A DNA stretch of 64,000 bases from UBA2266 sp964406945 (GCA_964406945.1 CAYOTO010000003.1:84308-148307), one strand, 5' to 3'. Shown: positions 18,977-26,957, numbered from the stretch's first letter. Notes: generated by a model not told the origin, from the letters alone. Translations and numbers: made by a program.

Positions 18977-19909
18977 ATGTCTGACAGATCTCTTTCCCGC
19001 CGTGATTTTCTTGGAACCACTGCTTTTGCCGCCGCGACCGTCGCGGGACTGCCTACTTCAGCACTCGCTGAATCCAAGCTCCATCTGGCATCCAACCAGT
19101 ACCCCTGGTTCACTTTCTATCGCAGGGATGGCCGCGATTTCAACGCCGATCTGGACGCGTCCCTCGCCGAGTTTGCATCCACCGGCCTCGACGGCTTCGA
19201 GCCTCTGCTGGCCGGCCCGGCGGACCTGGACAGACTTGCCCCACTGCTGAATAAACACAAACTGCAAATGCGGTCCTTCTATATGAACGTGCTCCTGCAC
19301 GTGCCCGACCAGATTGAAAAGAGTTGGGACCAGACCCTCGCCGCCGCGAAAAAAGCCAAATCCCTCGGCACAAAGCTGGTTGTAGTAAACCCCACGCCCA
19401 TCCGCTGGGGAGGCCCGGAAAATAAGAACGACGCCCAACTGCGCGTTCAGGCCAAGGCTCTTAACGGACTCGGCGCCAGGCTCAAAGATATGGGCCTGAC
19501 GCTGTCGTACCACTTCCACGACATAGAATTGCGAGAAGCCGCGCGTGAATTCCACCACATGCTGGTCGGGACCGATCCGGAAAACGTATCGCTGTGCCTG
19601 GATGCCCACTGGGTGTATCGCGGAGCGGGAGATTCGGCCGTGGCGGTTTTCGACATCCTCCGCCTCTACGGTGAAAGGATCACCGAACTTCACCTTCGTC
19701 AATCAAGAGACGGCGTCTGGACCGAGGCCTTCGGGCCGGGCGATATAGACTACTCCGCAATTGCGGAATACCTGCTCGAATTGAACCTGAAACCGCATCT
19801 TGTACTGGAGCAGGCCGTCGAGGCCAAATCGCCCAAAACCATGACCGCCGCCCAGGCACATCGAAAAGGCGCCGGGTACGCCAAGAAGATCTTTGCCGAG
19901 TTCGCCTGA
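18977..19909 (+). CDS. Tat-exported sugar phosphate isomerase/epimerase-like protein
   Basis: The protein is 310 aa with GGAGG upstream. The N-terminus has a twin-arginine signal (SRRDFLG followed by TTAFAAATVAGLPTSALA), so it is exported folded. The rest is a TIM barrel of the xylose isomerase-like/AP endonuclease 2 superfamily: STGLDGFEPLL, KLVVVNPTPIRWGG, LSYHFHDIE, VSLCLDAHWVYRG, ITELHLRQSRDGVW and PHLVLEQAVE. The His/Asp/Glu residues in these strands are the likely metal ligands. Such exported paralogues are common in planctomycetes; the substrate is unknown. The GH32 gene follows after 58 nt and is probably co-transcribed. Confidence 0.85.
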   Translation: MSDRSLSRRDFLGTTAFAAATVAGLPTSALAESKLHLASNQYPWFTFYRRDGRDFNADLDASLAEFASTGLDGFEPLLAGPADLDRLAPLLNKHKLQMRSFYMNVLLHVPDQIEKSWDQTLAAAKKAKSLGTKLVVVNPTPIRWGGPENKNDAQLRVQAKALNGLGARLKDMGLTLSYHFHDIELREAAREFHHMLVGTDPENVSLCLDAHWVYRGAGDSAVAVFDILRLYGERITELHLRQSRDGVWTEAFGPGDIDYSAIAEYLLELNLKPHLVLEQAVEAKSPKTMTAAQAHRKGAGYAKKIFAEFA

Positions 19910-19967
19910 TAGCCGGCTTTAAATACGAACCGAAATGCACGAGTGAAACCAGCTTAAGGGAAACAGA

Positions 19968-22118
19968 ATGGTTAAAAACTTGTTGACTGTTATAGGCATC
20001 CTGACCGCGGCCGGGACTGCATTTGCCGCCGAAGATATCCTGATTGCCGATTTCGAGTCGGAAACTTACGGCAACTGGAAAGTCACCGGAGAGGCGTTCG
20101 GTCCGGGTCCGGCCGCCGGCACACTGCCCGGACAAATGCAGGTTTCGCACTTCCTGGGCAAACGTCTGGTTAACAGTTTCTACAACGGCGACAACAGCAC
20201 CGGAACGCTCACCTCCCCGTCTTTCAAGATTCAGCGAAGATACATCAACTTTCTAATTGGCGGCGGTATGTATCCGGGCGAGGCCTGCATCAACCTGATC
20301 CTAAATGGAAAGGTGGTGCGAACCGCCACAGGACCAAATGACCGACCGGGCGGCTCCGAAGCTCTCTCCTGGCACAACTGGGATGTCTCCGACCTGAAAG
20401 GCAAATCCGCGACCATACAGATCGTGGACAAACGAACAGGTGGCTGGGGTCACATCAATATCGACCACATCGTCCAAAGCGAACAGAAAATCGAACCGGT
20501 TGACCTCACCAGGGAAATTCGGCTGCAGGACCGCTATCTGCATCTGCCGGTAAAACACGGTGCGCCAAAGCAATATGTATTCATCAGTGTCGACGATGAA
20601 ACAGTGCTGGATTTCGATATCAGATTGACCGCCGATGAGCCGGATTACTATGCGTTCATAGACACAACGCCTTGGAAGAATGAAACAGTGACAATAAGGC
20701 TGGCCGATTCGTTCGGCAAGGACCCCAATCTGCTGGCTGTCATTACGAACGACCCCAAAATCAAAAGCACCGAGCCGTTCTACAGAGAAAAGCATCGCTC
20801 CCAGTTCCATTTCTCTTCGCGGATCGGGTGGAACAACGACTCGAACGGCATGGTTTACTACAAAGGCGAATACCACCTGTTCTACCAGCACAATCCCTAT
20901 GACTGGGCCTGGGGCAATATGACCTGGGGACATGCCGTCAGCACGGACCTGGTTCACTGGAAGGAACTGGGCGATGCCATTCATCCTGATCATCTCGGCA
21001 CTATATTCAGCGGCTCGGCTGTAATCGACCACGACAACACTGCCGGTTTCCAGACAGGCGACGAGAAGCCGATGGTGTGTTTCTACACGTCCGCCGGGGG
21101 GCGAAACAGGGCCTCCAGGGGCCAACCCTTCACCCAGTCGATTGCATACAGCAATGACCGGGGCCGCACTTTCACCAAATACGAAGACAACCCCATAATT
21201 GGCCATATCAACGGCGGCAACCGCGATCCCAAAGTTATCTGGCACGAACCCACCTCGCAATGGGTTATGGTGCTTTATCTCGACAACAGAGAAATGGGCT
21301 TCTTCGTGTCCGAAGACCTCAAGAACTGGGAAATGACCGGCAAACTCAAATGCTTTCACGAGTGCCCCGAACTTTTCGAATTGCCCGTCGACGGCAATCC
21401 TGAAAACACAAAATGGGTTCTTTACGGTGCCTCCGGCGACTATCTGCTCGGTTCGTTTGACGGCCGAGAATACACACCCGAAACAGACCCGATCAGATTC
21501 CAGCACGGCAACTGTTTCTACGCGTCCCAGACCTTTAACAACATTCCCGAATCCGACGGCAGACGCATACAAATCGCATGGGCGCGGGTCGCCACCCCCG
21601 GCATGCCCTTCAACCAGATGATGACTTTCCCGGTAAGCCTCACGCTTAGAACCACGGACAAGGGCATCCGCATGTTTGCCGAACCGGTCCGCGAAATCAA
21701 CAAACTCCACGCCAAGAAATACGCCTGGAAGAACACGAACATCAAACCCGGAGAGAACCCGCTTTCCGCAATTACAGGCGAGCTTTTCCACATTACCGCC
21801 GAACTGAAACCGGAAAACGCAACCGAATGCGGCTTGAGAATTCGCGGTGTGCCCATCGTTTATGATGCCGCCGGGCGGCAGTTGAAATGCAAGGGCAAAA
21901 CCGCTTCGCTCGAACCCGAGAATGGCCGAATTCGACTGGAGATACTCGTTGACCGCGGAATAATAGAAATATTTGCAAACGACGGCCGCGTTTACATGCC
22001 GATAGGCGGACTCCTTACGGACAATGAAAAGACGCTGGAACTGTTCACGACCGGCGGCTCGACCCTTCTAGAGTCTCTACAAGTGTTCGAATTGCGCTCG
22101 GCTTGGCCAAATCCCTAG
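19968..22118 (+). CDS. Secreted GH32 fructan beta-fructosidase (levanase/inulinase type)
   Basis: The protein is 716 aa with a signal peptide (MVKNLLTVIGILTAAGTAFA). Residues about 20-180 form an accessory beta-sandwich ending in GGWGHINIDHI. The GH32 catalytic region begins near residue 270. It has the nucleophile motif as WNNDSNG (usually WMNDPNG), YHLFYQHNP, GHAVSTDLVHW, FSGSAV, NRDPKVIW (RDP) and CPELFELP (acid/base Glu). The C-terminal GH32 sandwich carries RGIIEIFANDGR. The Asp of the nucleophile motif is kept although the flanking Met and Pro are changed. It probably releases fructose from levan or inulin outside the cell. Confidence 0.92.
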   Translation: MVKNLLTVIGILTAAGTAFAAEDILIADFESETYGNWKVTGEAFGPGPAAGTLPGQMQVSHFLGKRLVNSFYNGDNSTGTLTSPSFKIQRRYINFLIGGGMYPGEACINLILNGKVVRTATGPNDRPGGSEALSWHNWDVSDLKGKSATIQIVDKRTGGWGHINIDHIVQSEQKIEPVDLTREIRLQDRYLHLPVKHGAPKQYVFISVDDETVLDFDIRLTADEPDYYAFIDTTPWKNETVTIRLADSFGKDPNLLAVITNDPKIKSTEPFYREKHRSQFHFSSRIGWNNDSNGMVYYKGEYHLFYQHNPYDWAWGNMTWGHAVSTDLVHWKELGDAIHPDHLGTIFSGSAVIDHDNTAGFQTGDEKPMVCFYTSAGGRNRASRGQPFTQSIAYSNDRGRTFTKYEDNPIIGHINGGNRDPKVIWHEPTSQWVMVLYLDNREMGFFVSEDLKNWEMTGKLKCFHECPELFELPVDGNPENTKWVLYGASGDYLLGSFDGREYTPETDPIRFQHGNCFYASQTFNNIPESDGRRIQIAWARVATPGMPFNQMMTFPVSLTLRTTDKGIRMFAEPVREINKLHAKKYAWKNTNIKPGENPLSAITGELFHITAELKPENATECGLRIRGVPIVYDAAGRQLKCKGKTASLEPENGRIRLEILVDRGIIEIFANDGRVYMPIGGLLTDNEKTLELFTTGGSTLLESLQVFELRSAWPNP

Positions 22119-22244
22119 AAACGCCTGCAAATGCTGTCGCATCCGGCTTCCCATTCCAGGTTATCCTGGTTTCACGCGGACGAACCGCGCATCCCAGTTC
22201 CTTGGGTGTACGGAAATCTTGTGGCGAAGGCGCACATAGCCCGC

Positions 22245-22271
22245 TGTCATGCTGAGCGAAGCGAAGCATCT
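22245..22271 (+). repeat. Widespread TCATGCTGAGCGAAGCGAAG-type intergenic repeat
   Basis: The 27-bp sequence reads TGTCATGCTGAGCGAAGC, then GAAGCATCT. It has short inverted ends (ATGCT/AGCAT) around a GAGCGAAGCGA core. Very similar sequences occur dispersed in the intergenic DNA of many unrelated environmental bacteria, as I recall it; their function is not established. Only one copy is seen in this window. Confidence 0.6.
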
Positions 22272-22341
22272 GGGCCGCGAAGAAATTTCCAGCTTGAACC
22301 CATTCAATGTGCCACAAATTATCCATGCACCCAGTTCTTTG

Positions 22342-22382
22342 TACAAAATTGTAAATCCTTGCACAGCGCCTACAATTTTGTT
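22342..22382 (+). promoter_or_regulatory. Palindrome pair 1: putative autoregulatory operator
   Basis: TACAAAATTGTA (22342-22353) and TACAATTTTGTT (22371-22382) are near-identical 12-bp palindromes, 29 bp centre to centre. They overlap the predicted -35 and -10 of the activator gene and match a second pair at 23967-24008. They are most likely binding sites of the encoded activator, acting here in autoregulation. Confidence 0.6.
22349..22376 (+). promoter_or_regulatory. Predicted sigma70-type promoter of the sigma54 activator gene
   Basis: TTGTAA (22349-22354), a 16-bp spacer and TACAAT (22371-22376) give a start near 22383, about 40 nt before the ATG at 22425. Both hexamers lie inside the palindromes of operator pair 1. 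Confidence 0.45.
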
Positions 22383-22424
22383 ATTTAAGCTGCTTTCGAG
22401 AACCGACTGGTAAGGAACAACCAA

Positions 22425-23951
22425 ATGGCGGCAAAACTACCGCGGGAAGTCCGCATCCTCAGCGACATCGCAGGCATACTGGCCAATTCGCTCGACTTGG
22501 AAGAAACGCTCAAGGCCGTTCTCAAGGTGCTTGATACCCACCTCAAACTGCGACGGGGCACAATCACCCTTTTCGACCCTGTAAGCGAAACCATCAAGAT
22601 ATCCGTAGCACACGGCCTCAGCGAGAGATCCAAAAAGAGCACCGAGTACAGAGTGGGAGAGGGCATCACGGGTATGGTGGTTCAGAGCGGCAAGGAAATC
22701 GTCGTTCCGGACATCACTAAAGACCAGCGTTTTCTACACAAAGCGGTCCAGAGAAAACCCGTGAAGGGCAAGCGGGTCGCATTCTTCTGTGTGCCTATCA
22801 AACTGGAAGGCAACACGATCGGTGCTCTCAGCGTAGACCGCCAGTCGAGCCGAACGGACGATTTCGAAGCCAATGTGCGGCTGCTGAATATAATCTCCAC
22901 GATGATAGCTCAGACCGTCAAGCTGAACAAACTGGTCGAAAGCGACCGCCGCAGGCTCCAGGACGAAAACGTCCGACTGAGACAGGAATTAAAGGCCCGG
23001 TTCAATGTGACTAACATGATCGGGACCAGCAACGCCATGCGAGATGTCTATCATCTTATCGAGCAGGTCGCCGACAGCAACGCAACGGTCCTGATCCGAG
23101 GCGAATCCGGAACGGGTAAGGACCTGGTGGCTCACGCCATTCATTACAGCAGCCCGCGTGCAGAGAAGCCTTTCGTAAAGGTCAACTGCACGGCTCTGCC
23201 GGAGACGCTGTTGGAAAGCGAGCTTTTCGGCCATGAAAAGGGGGCCTTTACGGGCGCGACGGAGCGGAAGATAGGCCGGTTTGAAATGGCCCAGGGGGGA
23301 ACCATTTTCCTCGACGAAATAGGCGATTTTCCGCCGAATCTGCAGGTGAAACTGCTCCGCGTAATTCAGTTCAGGGAATTCGAGCGTGTAGGCGGTCTGG
23401 ACACGATCGAAGCAAACGTGCGTATCATAGTCGCCACGCACAAGAATCTGGAAGAACTCATAGAAAAGGAGGACTTTCGGCACGATCTGTACTATCGAAT
23501 CAACGTCTTTCCGATATACTTGCCTCCCTTGCGCGAACGAAAAGACGACATAATGCTGCTGGCGGATCATTTCCTGCAGAAATTCGCGGCTGAAAACAAC
23601 AAATCTATTTCTCGCATTTCAACACCCGCCATAGAGATGCTCACCAGGTATCACTGGCCCGGCAACGTCAGGGAACTCGAAAACTGCCTAGAAAGGGCGG
23701 TTCTGCTGTGCAGCGAAGACGTTATTCGCTCTGAGCATCTGCCTCCGTCGCTGCAGATGATAAAGGCCCACGACGGCGAATCAAAGCAATCCCTTACCGA
23801 AGTGATCGAAAACAAGGAGCGCGAGTTGATAGTCGACGCTTTGAAAAAGTGCGGCGGACAGCAGCGAAGCGCCGCAAAGGAGCTCGGTATAACCGAACGC
23901 ATGCTCGGCTATAAGATTCGCAAGTACGGCATTCACCCGAAGTTCATCTAA
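22425..23951 (+). CDS. NifA/NtrC-like sigma54-dependent transcriptional activator (GAF-AAA+-Fis)
   Basis: The protein is 508 aa. Residues about 15-165 form a GAF sensor domain (LDLEETLKAVLKVLDTHL, YRVGEGITGMVVQSGK, GALSVDR). The AAA+ domain spans about 195-430 with Walker A GESGTGKD, the sigma54-contact loop GAFTGATER, Walker B GGTIFLDEIGDFP and the arginine-finger region. The C-terminus is a Fis-type helix-turn-helix (AAKELGITERMLGYKIRKYG). The architecture is that of NifA, but there are no nif genes here; Amt and GlnK lie just downstream behind a sigma54 promoter. It therefore most likely controls ammonium uptake in response to nitrogen state, possibly with GlnK acting on the GAF domain. 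That last link is inference. Confidence 0.9.
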   Translation: MAAKLPREVRILSDIAGILANSLDLEETLKAVLKVLDTHLKLRRGTITLFDPVSETIKISVAHGLSERSKKSTEYRVGEGITGMVVQSGKEIVVPDITKDQRFLHKAVQRKPVKGKRVAFFCVPIKLEGNTIGALSVDRQSSRTDDFEANVRLLNIISTMIAQTVKLNKLVESDRRRLQDENVRLRQELKARFNVTNMIGTSNAMRDVYHLIEQVADSNATVLIRGESGTGKDLVAHAIHYSSPRAEKPFVKVNCTALPETLLESELFGHEKGAFTGATERKIGRFEMAQGGTIFLDEIGDFPPNLQVKLLRVIQFREFERVGGLDTIEANVRIIVATHKNLEELIEKEDFRHDLYYRINVFPIYLPPLRERKDDIMLLADHFLQKFAAENNKSISRISTPAIEMLTRYHWPGNVRELENCLERAVLLCSEDVIRSEHLPPSLQMIKAHDGESKQSLTEVIENKERELIVDALKKCGGQQRSAAKELGITERMLGYKIRKYGIHPKFI

Positions 23952-23966
23952 AACGTGCGAATTGCC

Positions 23967-24008
23967 TACAATTTCGTAGGGCATATCTGGCCTGCCTACA
24001 TTTTTGTA
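23967..24008 (+). promoter_or_regulatory. Palindrome pair 2: putative enhancer (UAS) for the sigma54 promoter
   Basis: TACAATTTCGTA (23967-23978) and TACATTTTTGTA (23997-24008) lie 30 bp apart, each preceded by GCC, and the first extends to GCCTACA....CGTAGGGC. They sit about 154 and 124 bp upstream of the predicted transcription start, the usual enhancer distance for bacterial enhancer-binding proteins. They match pair 1 at 22342-22382. Confidence 0.65.
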
Positions 24009-24100
24009 TGCTGTTTTTCTCAATCCCCAACCCTGTCGCTTAGCAGATAACTCTCTATAGCAAAAGTACTTATGATGTTTTGGGTGTCTTTTTCTTCTTT

Positions 24101-24116
24101 TGGCATGCCAGTTGCA
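24101..24116 (+). promoter_or_regulatory. Sigma54 (RpoN) -24/-12 promoter
   Basis: TGGCATG (24101-24107), CCAG and TTGCA (24112-24116) give the invariant GG and GC with exactly 10 bp between them, matching the TGGCACG-N4-TTGCA consensus at all but one position. Transcription would start near 24127, reading into the porin-amt-glnK genes. Confidence 0.85.
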
Positions 24117-24209
24117 CATATTAAGGCCAGACTGCGCAGGTCATAAAACCGGATGCCGCCGTTGGCGTCCGAAAGTGATGAACGGGTTTTCACAAGGAGT
24201 AACAGTAAA

Positions 24210-24977
24210 ATGGCAAGACAGAAGAGATTAATGGTCGCACTGACGTTGCTGACGCTGGGGGTAACGAGCACCGGTTTTGCTGCAGGACCTATCGATTTCG
24301 AGGTAACAGCGGACTTCTTCAGCAAGTATCTTTGGAGAGGCCAGAATCTCAGCGACGATGAGGTCTTTCAGACCGGAGTAAGCGCAGCATATAAGGGATT
24401 CACCGCATCGGTCTGGGGCAACATGGATCTTACATCGGTAAACGGAAACGCCGGGCACTTCTCGGAAGTCGACTACGCCCTCGATTACTCGGCGGCGTTC
24501 CCGGGCCTGGAGGGAGTCGGTTACTCGGTCGGTGTGATATTCTATGACTTCCCCGGAACGGCAGTGCCCGATACCACAGAAGTATACTGGGGTCTGGCTT
24601 TCGATTTGCCTCTGAATCCCTCGATAACCGTTTACCACGACATCGACGAAGCCGAAGGAACCTACGCGTCGCTGGGTCTGGGCCATACGTTCGAGGATGT
24701 ATTCGAAATCGCCCCCGGAGTGCCGGTAAGTGTCGATTTGGGCGCGAGCTTCGGCTACGCGAGCGGTTCGTACAACAAGTATTACTGGGGAACCGATCAG
24801 GCCAAAACACAGGATCTCGGCTTCTCTGTCGGGTTCCCATTCGAACTGGGTCCGGTTTCAGTGACGCCAAGTCTTAATTACGTGACTCTCGTCAGCGACG
24901 ACATCCGCGATACCGATGTCTACGATGACGACAGCGATTACTTCTTTGCCGGCGTCAGTCTGGCGTACGCCTTCTGA
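24210..24977 (+). CDS. TorF-family putative porin
   Basis: The protein is 255 aa. The start at 24210 follows CAAGGAGT and opens a signal peptide (MARQKRLMVALTLLTLGVTSTGFA). The mature part begins with VTADFFSKYLWRGQNLS, the hallmark of the TorF/gcw_chp outer-membrane family, followed by alternating beta strands and a C-terminus ending in an aromatic residue (VSLAYAF), as in outer-membrane barrels. It is the first gene after the sigma54 promoter and is 16 nt from amt. Co-expression with Amt suggests it helps ammonium or another small nitrogen compound cross the outer membrane; this is inference. Confidence 0.82.
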   Translation: MARQKRLMVALTLLTLGVTSTGFAAGPIDFEVTADFFSKYLWRGQNLSDDEVFQTGVSAAYKGFTASVWGNMDLTSVNGNAGHFSEVDYALDYSAAFPGLEGVGYSVGVIFYDFPGTAVPDTTEVYWGLAFDLPLNPSITVYHDIDEAEGTYASLGLGHTFEDVFEIAPGVPVSVDLGASFGYASGSYNKYYWGTDQAKTQDLGFSVGFPFELGPVSVTPSLNYVTLVSDDIRDTDVYDDDSDYFFAGVSLAYAF

Positions 24978-24993
24978 GATTTGAGGTGAAATT

Positions 24994-26352
24994 ATGGTTT
25001 TACGAACAAAATTCCTTCCAATTACAGTATTTGTGTACCTGCTAATATATGTAACTGCTCCTGTTTTCGCTTCCGAATCTGCTTCGCCGGCCGCTGCGGC
25101 GGTGGAGGCGGCCAAAGGAGAACTCCAGACGAACCTCAATATAGTCTGGACGTGCATAGCCGCCTTTCTGGTTTTCTTCATGCAGGCCGGATTCGCGATG
25201 GTCGAGGCAGGCTTCACCCGCGCCAAAAACGCGGTAAACATTCTGATGAAGAACCTGATGGATTTTTCTATCGGAACCATAGCTTTCTTTGTAATCGGAT
25301 TCGGGCTGATGTTCGGCAAGAGCAACGGTCTCTTCGGAACCACGCTTTTCGGCCTCTCCGGAGTAGAAATGGGCTCGGACTGGAACTGGACGTTCCTGAT
25401 CTTTCAGACCGTCTTCGCTGCAACCGCTGCGACGATTGTCTCCGGAGCCATGGCCGAGCGAACAAAATTCGTGGGATACCTGGCGTACAGTTTCGTTATC
25501 ACGATCTTCATCTACCCGGTATTCGGCTCCTGGGCCTGGGGCGGGCTGCTAGACGGCGGCGGATGGCTCGAAAAACTCGGCTTTCTCGACTTTGCAGGCT
25601 CGACGGTCGTCCATTCGGTCGGTGGATGGCTTGCCCTCGCCGGTGCGATAGTGCTCGGTCCCAGAATAGGTAAATACGCCCCCGACGGCAAACCCAAAGC
25701 CATACTCGGACACAACATCCCGCTGGCCGCGCTGGGCGTGTTCATCCTTTGGTTTGGATGGTTCGGTTTCAACCCCGGCAGTACGACAACCGGCGACGGC
25801 TCCATCGGATATATTGCTGTGACCACTAATCTCTCAGCGGCTGCAGGGGCGATTGCTGCAATGCTGACATCCTGGATCATCATGAAGAAACCCGATGCAT
25901 CCATGGCCTTGAACGGGGCCTTGGCCGGACTCGTGTCCATCACGGCCCCATGCGATGCAGTGTCGCCCCTCAGCGCTATAGTCATCGGGATAATCGGTGG
26001 CATTCTTGTAGTGATGAGCGTTATCTTTATCGACGGCGTACTCAAAATCGATGACCCCGTCGGCGCAGTCAGTGTTCACGGCGTGTGTGGAGTCTGGGGT
26101 ACCGTATCCTGTGGACTGTTCAATACATCGACCGGTCTGTTCTACGGCGGCGGCTTCAAGCAGCTTGGAGTTCAGATACTCGGCGCCGGCGCCGCATTTG
26201 CCTGGGCCTTCGGCCTCGGACTTCTGATGTTCTTTGCGATCAAGGCTTTCATCGGCCTGCGTGTGACCAAAGAAGAAGAACTCAAAGGCCTCGACATTGG
26301 TGAGCACGGTATGGAAGCTTACACCGGCTTCCAGATATTCAGCACAACCTGA
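24994..26352 (+). CDS. amt: Ammonium transporter Amt
   Basis: The protein is 452 aa with an N-terminal signal-like segment and about eleven membrane helices. The family hallmarks are present: FFMQAGFAMVEAGFTRAKN, the twin pore histidines in STVVHSVGGW and VSVHGVCGVWGT, and FGFNPGS. It brings ammonium through the inner membrane. The glnK gene follows after 32 nt, the conserved pairing in which GlnK plugs Amt when nitrogen is plentiful. Transcription is expected from the sigma54 promoter at 24101. Confidence 0.97.
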   Translation: MVLRTKFLPITVFVYLLIYVTAPVFASESASPAAAAVEAAKGELQTNLNIVWTCIAAFLVFFMQAGFAMVEAGFTRAKNAVNILMKNLMDFSIGTIAFFVIGFGLMFGKSNGLFGTTLFGLSGVEMGSDWNWTFLIFQTVFAATAATIVSGAMAERTKFVGYLAYSFVITIFIYPVFGSWAWGGLLDGGGWLEKLGFLDFAGSTVVHSVGGWLALAGAIVLGPRIGKYAPDGKPKAILGHNIPLAALGVFILWFGWFGFNPGSTTTGDGSIGYIAVTTNLSAAAGAIAAMLTSWIIMKKPDASMALNGALAGLVSITAPCDAVSPLSAIVIGIIGGILVVMSVIFIDGVLKIDDPVGAVSVHGVCGVWGTVSCGLFNTSTGLFYGGGFKQLGVQILGAGAAFAWAFGLGLLMFFAIKAFIGLRVTKEEELKGLDIGEHGMEAYTGFQIFSTT

Positions 26353-26384
26353 GGGCCCGAACCACTGGAACAGGAGTACATAAA

Positions 26385-26726
26385 ATGAAACTGATAATAG
26401 CATATATACAGCCACACAAATTACAGGACGTTAAGAAAGCACTGTACGAGGCGAAAGTATCAAAACTGTCGGTAACAAACGCCCTCGGCTGCGGCGCCCA
26501 GCACGGCTACGAGGAGAGCTATCGAGGTGTGAAGTTCGAAGTTAATCTCCTCAAGAAGGTCAGAATCGAGATCGGAGTTAATGACGATTACGTCGAAAAG
26601 ACCGTCAAGGCGATAACCGAGGGTGCCAGGACCGGCAATATCGGTGATGGAAAAATCTTCATCCTCGATCTGCCCGAATGTATCCGCATCAGAACCGGAG
26701 AAACCGGTTCGGATGCAATAGGTTAA
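26385..26726 (+). CDS. glnK: P-II nitrogen regulatory protein GlnK
   Basis: The protein is 113 aa with AGGAG before the start. The P-II fold is clear: KLIIAYIQPHKLQDVKKAL, the T-loop with the uridylylation-type tyrosine in EESYRG, and the ATP/2-oxoglutarate-binding C-terminal part (TGNIGDGKIFILDLPECIRIRTGE). P-II proteins sense ATP/ADP and 2-oxoglutarate and bind Amt, and in some bacteria NifA-type activators. It is the last gene of the sigma54-driven unit. A long perfect hairpin lies 30 bp downstream. Confidence 0.96.
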   Translation: MKLIIAYIQPHKLQDVKKALYEAKVSKLSVTNALGCGAQHGYEESYRGVKFEVNLLKKVRIEIGVNDDYVEKTVKAITEGARTGNIGDGKIFILDLPECIRIRTGETGSDAIG

Positions 26727-26756
26727 CACACAGTCGCAGTTCCTTACGCGGTTCTG

Positions 26757-26792
26757 GAGAAGGATCCGGCCAATTACGGCCGGATCCTTCTC
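26757..26792 (+). terminator. Perfect 15-bp hairpin after glnK (terminator without U-tract)
   Basis: GAGAAGGATCCGGCC (26757-26771), loop AATTAC and the exact complement (26778-26792) form a strong stem. No T-run follows on either strand, so it may end transcription with help or protect the 3' end of the message. Confidence 0.6.
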
Positions 26793-26957
26793 GCATATCT
26801 GCCGGCCGCGAAAGGCGTTGTCCAGACGCGGCGTACAGAGCAAATTTCTCCCCCTGCGGCCCTTTTCTGCTGTTGAACAGCGCAAAAACAGGTCAATAGT
26901 ATTAGCAATAGCGAGTCTGTTATAAGCAGGTCTTATCACTCTTATTAATAAAAGCAA

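Larger units (their letters stand above)
22119..22424. other. Hairpin-rich intergenic region before the sigma54 activator
   Basis: This 306-bp gap holds two adjacent small inverted repeats (CCAGG-ttat-CCTGG at 22156-22169 and CGCGG-acgaa-CCGCG at 22175-22189), an interspersed repeat-like sequence at 22245-22271, and the activator's promoter with paired palindromes at 22342-22382. No coding frame in it looks real. The hairpins lack a T-tract, so they are not clear terminators for the GH32 gene. Confidence 0.6.

Noticed and set aside
20301..21791. A 496-codon minus-strand open frame inside the GH32 gene
   Set aside because: It is antisense to conserved GH32 motifs and has no family features of its own.
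22425..23951. Naming the activator nifA and inferring nitrogen fixation
   Set aside because: Its architecture is NifA-like, but there is no nitrogenase gene in the window, and the neighbours point to ammonium uptake.
24127..24209. A known riboswitch (c-di-GMP or glutamine class) in the porin-amt leader
   Set aside because: A stem is possible, but the conserved core sequences of these classes are missing.
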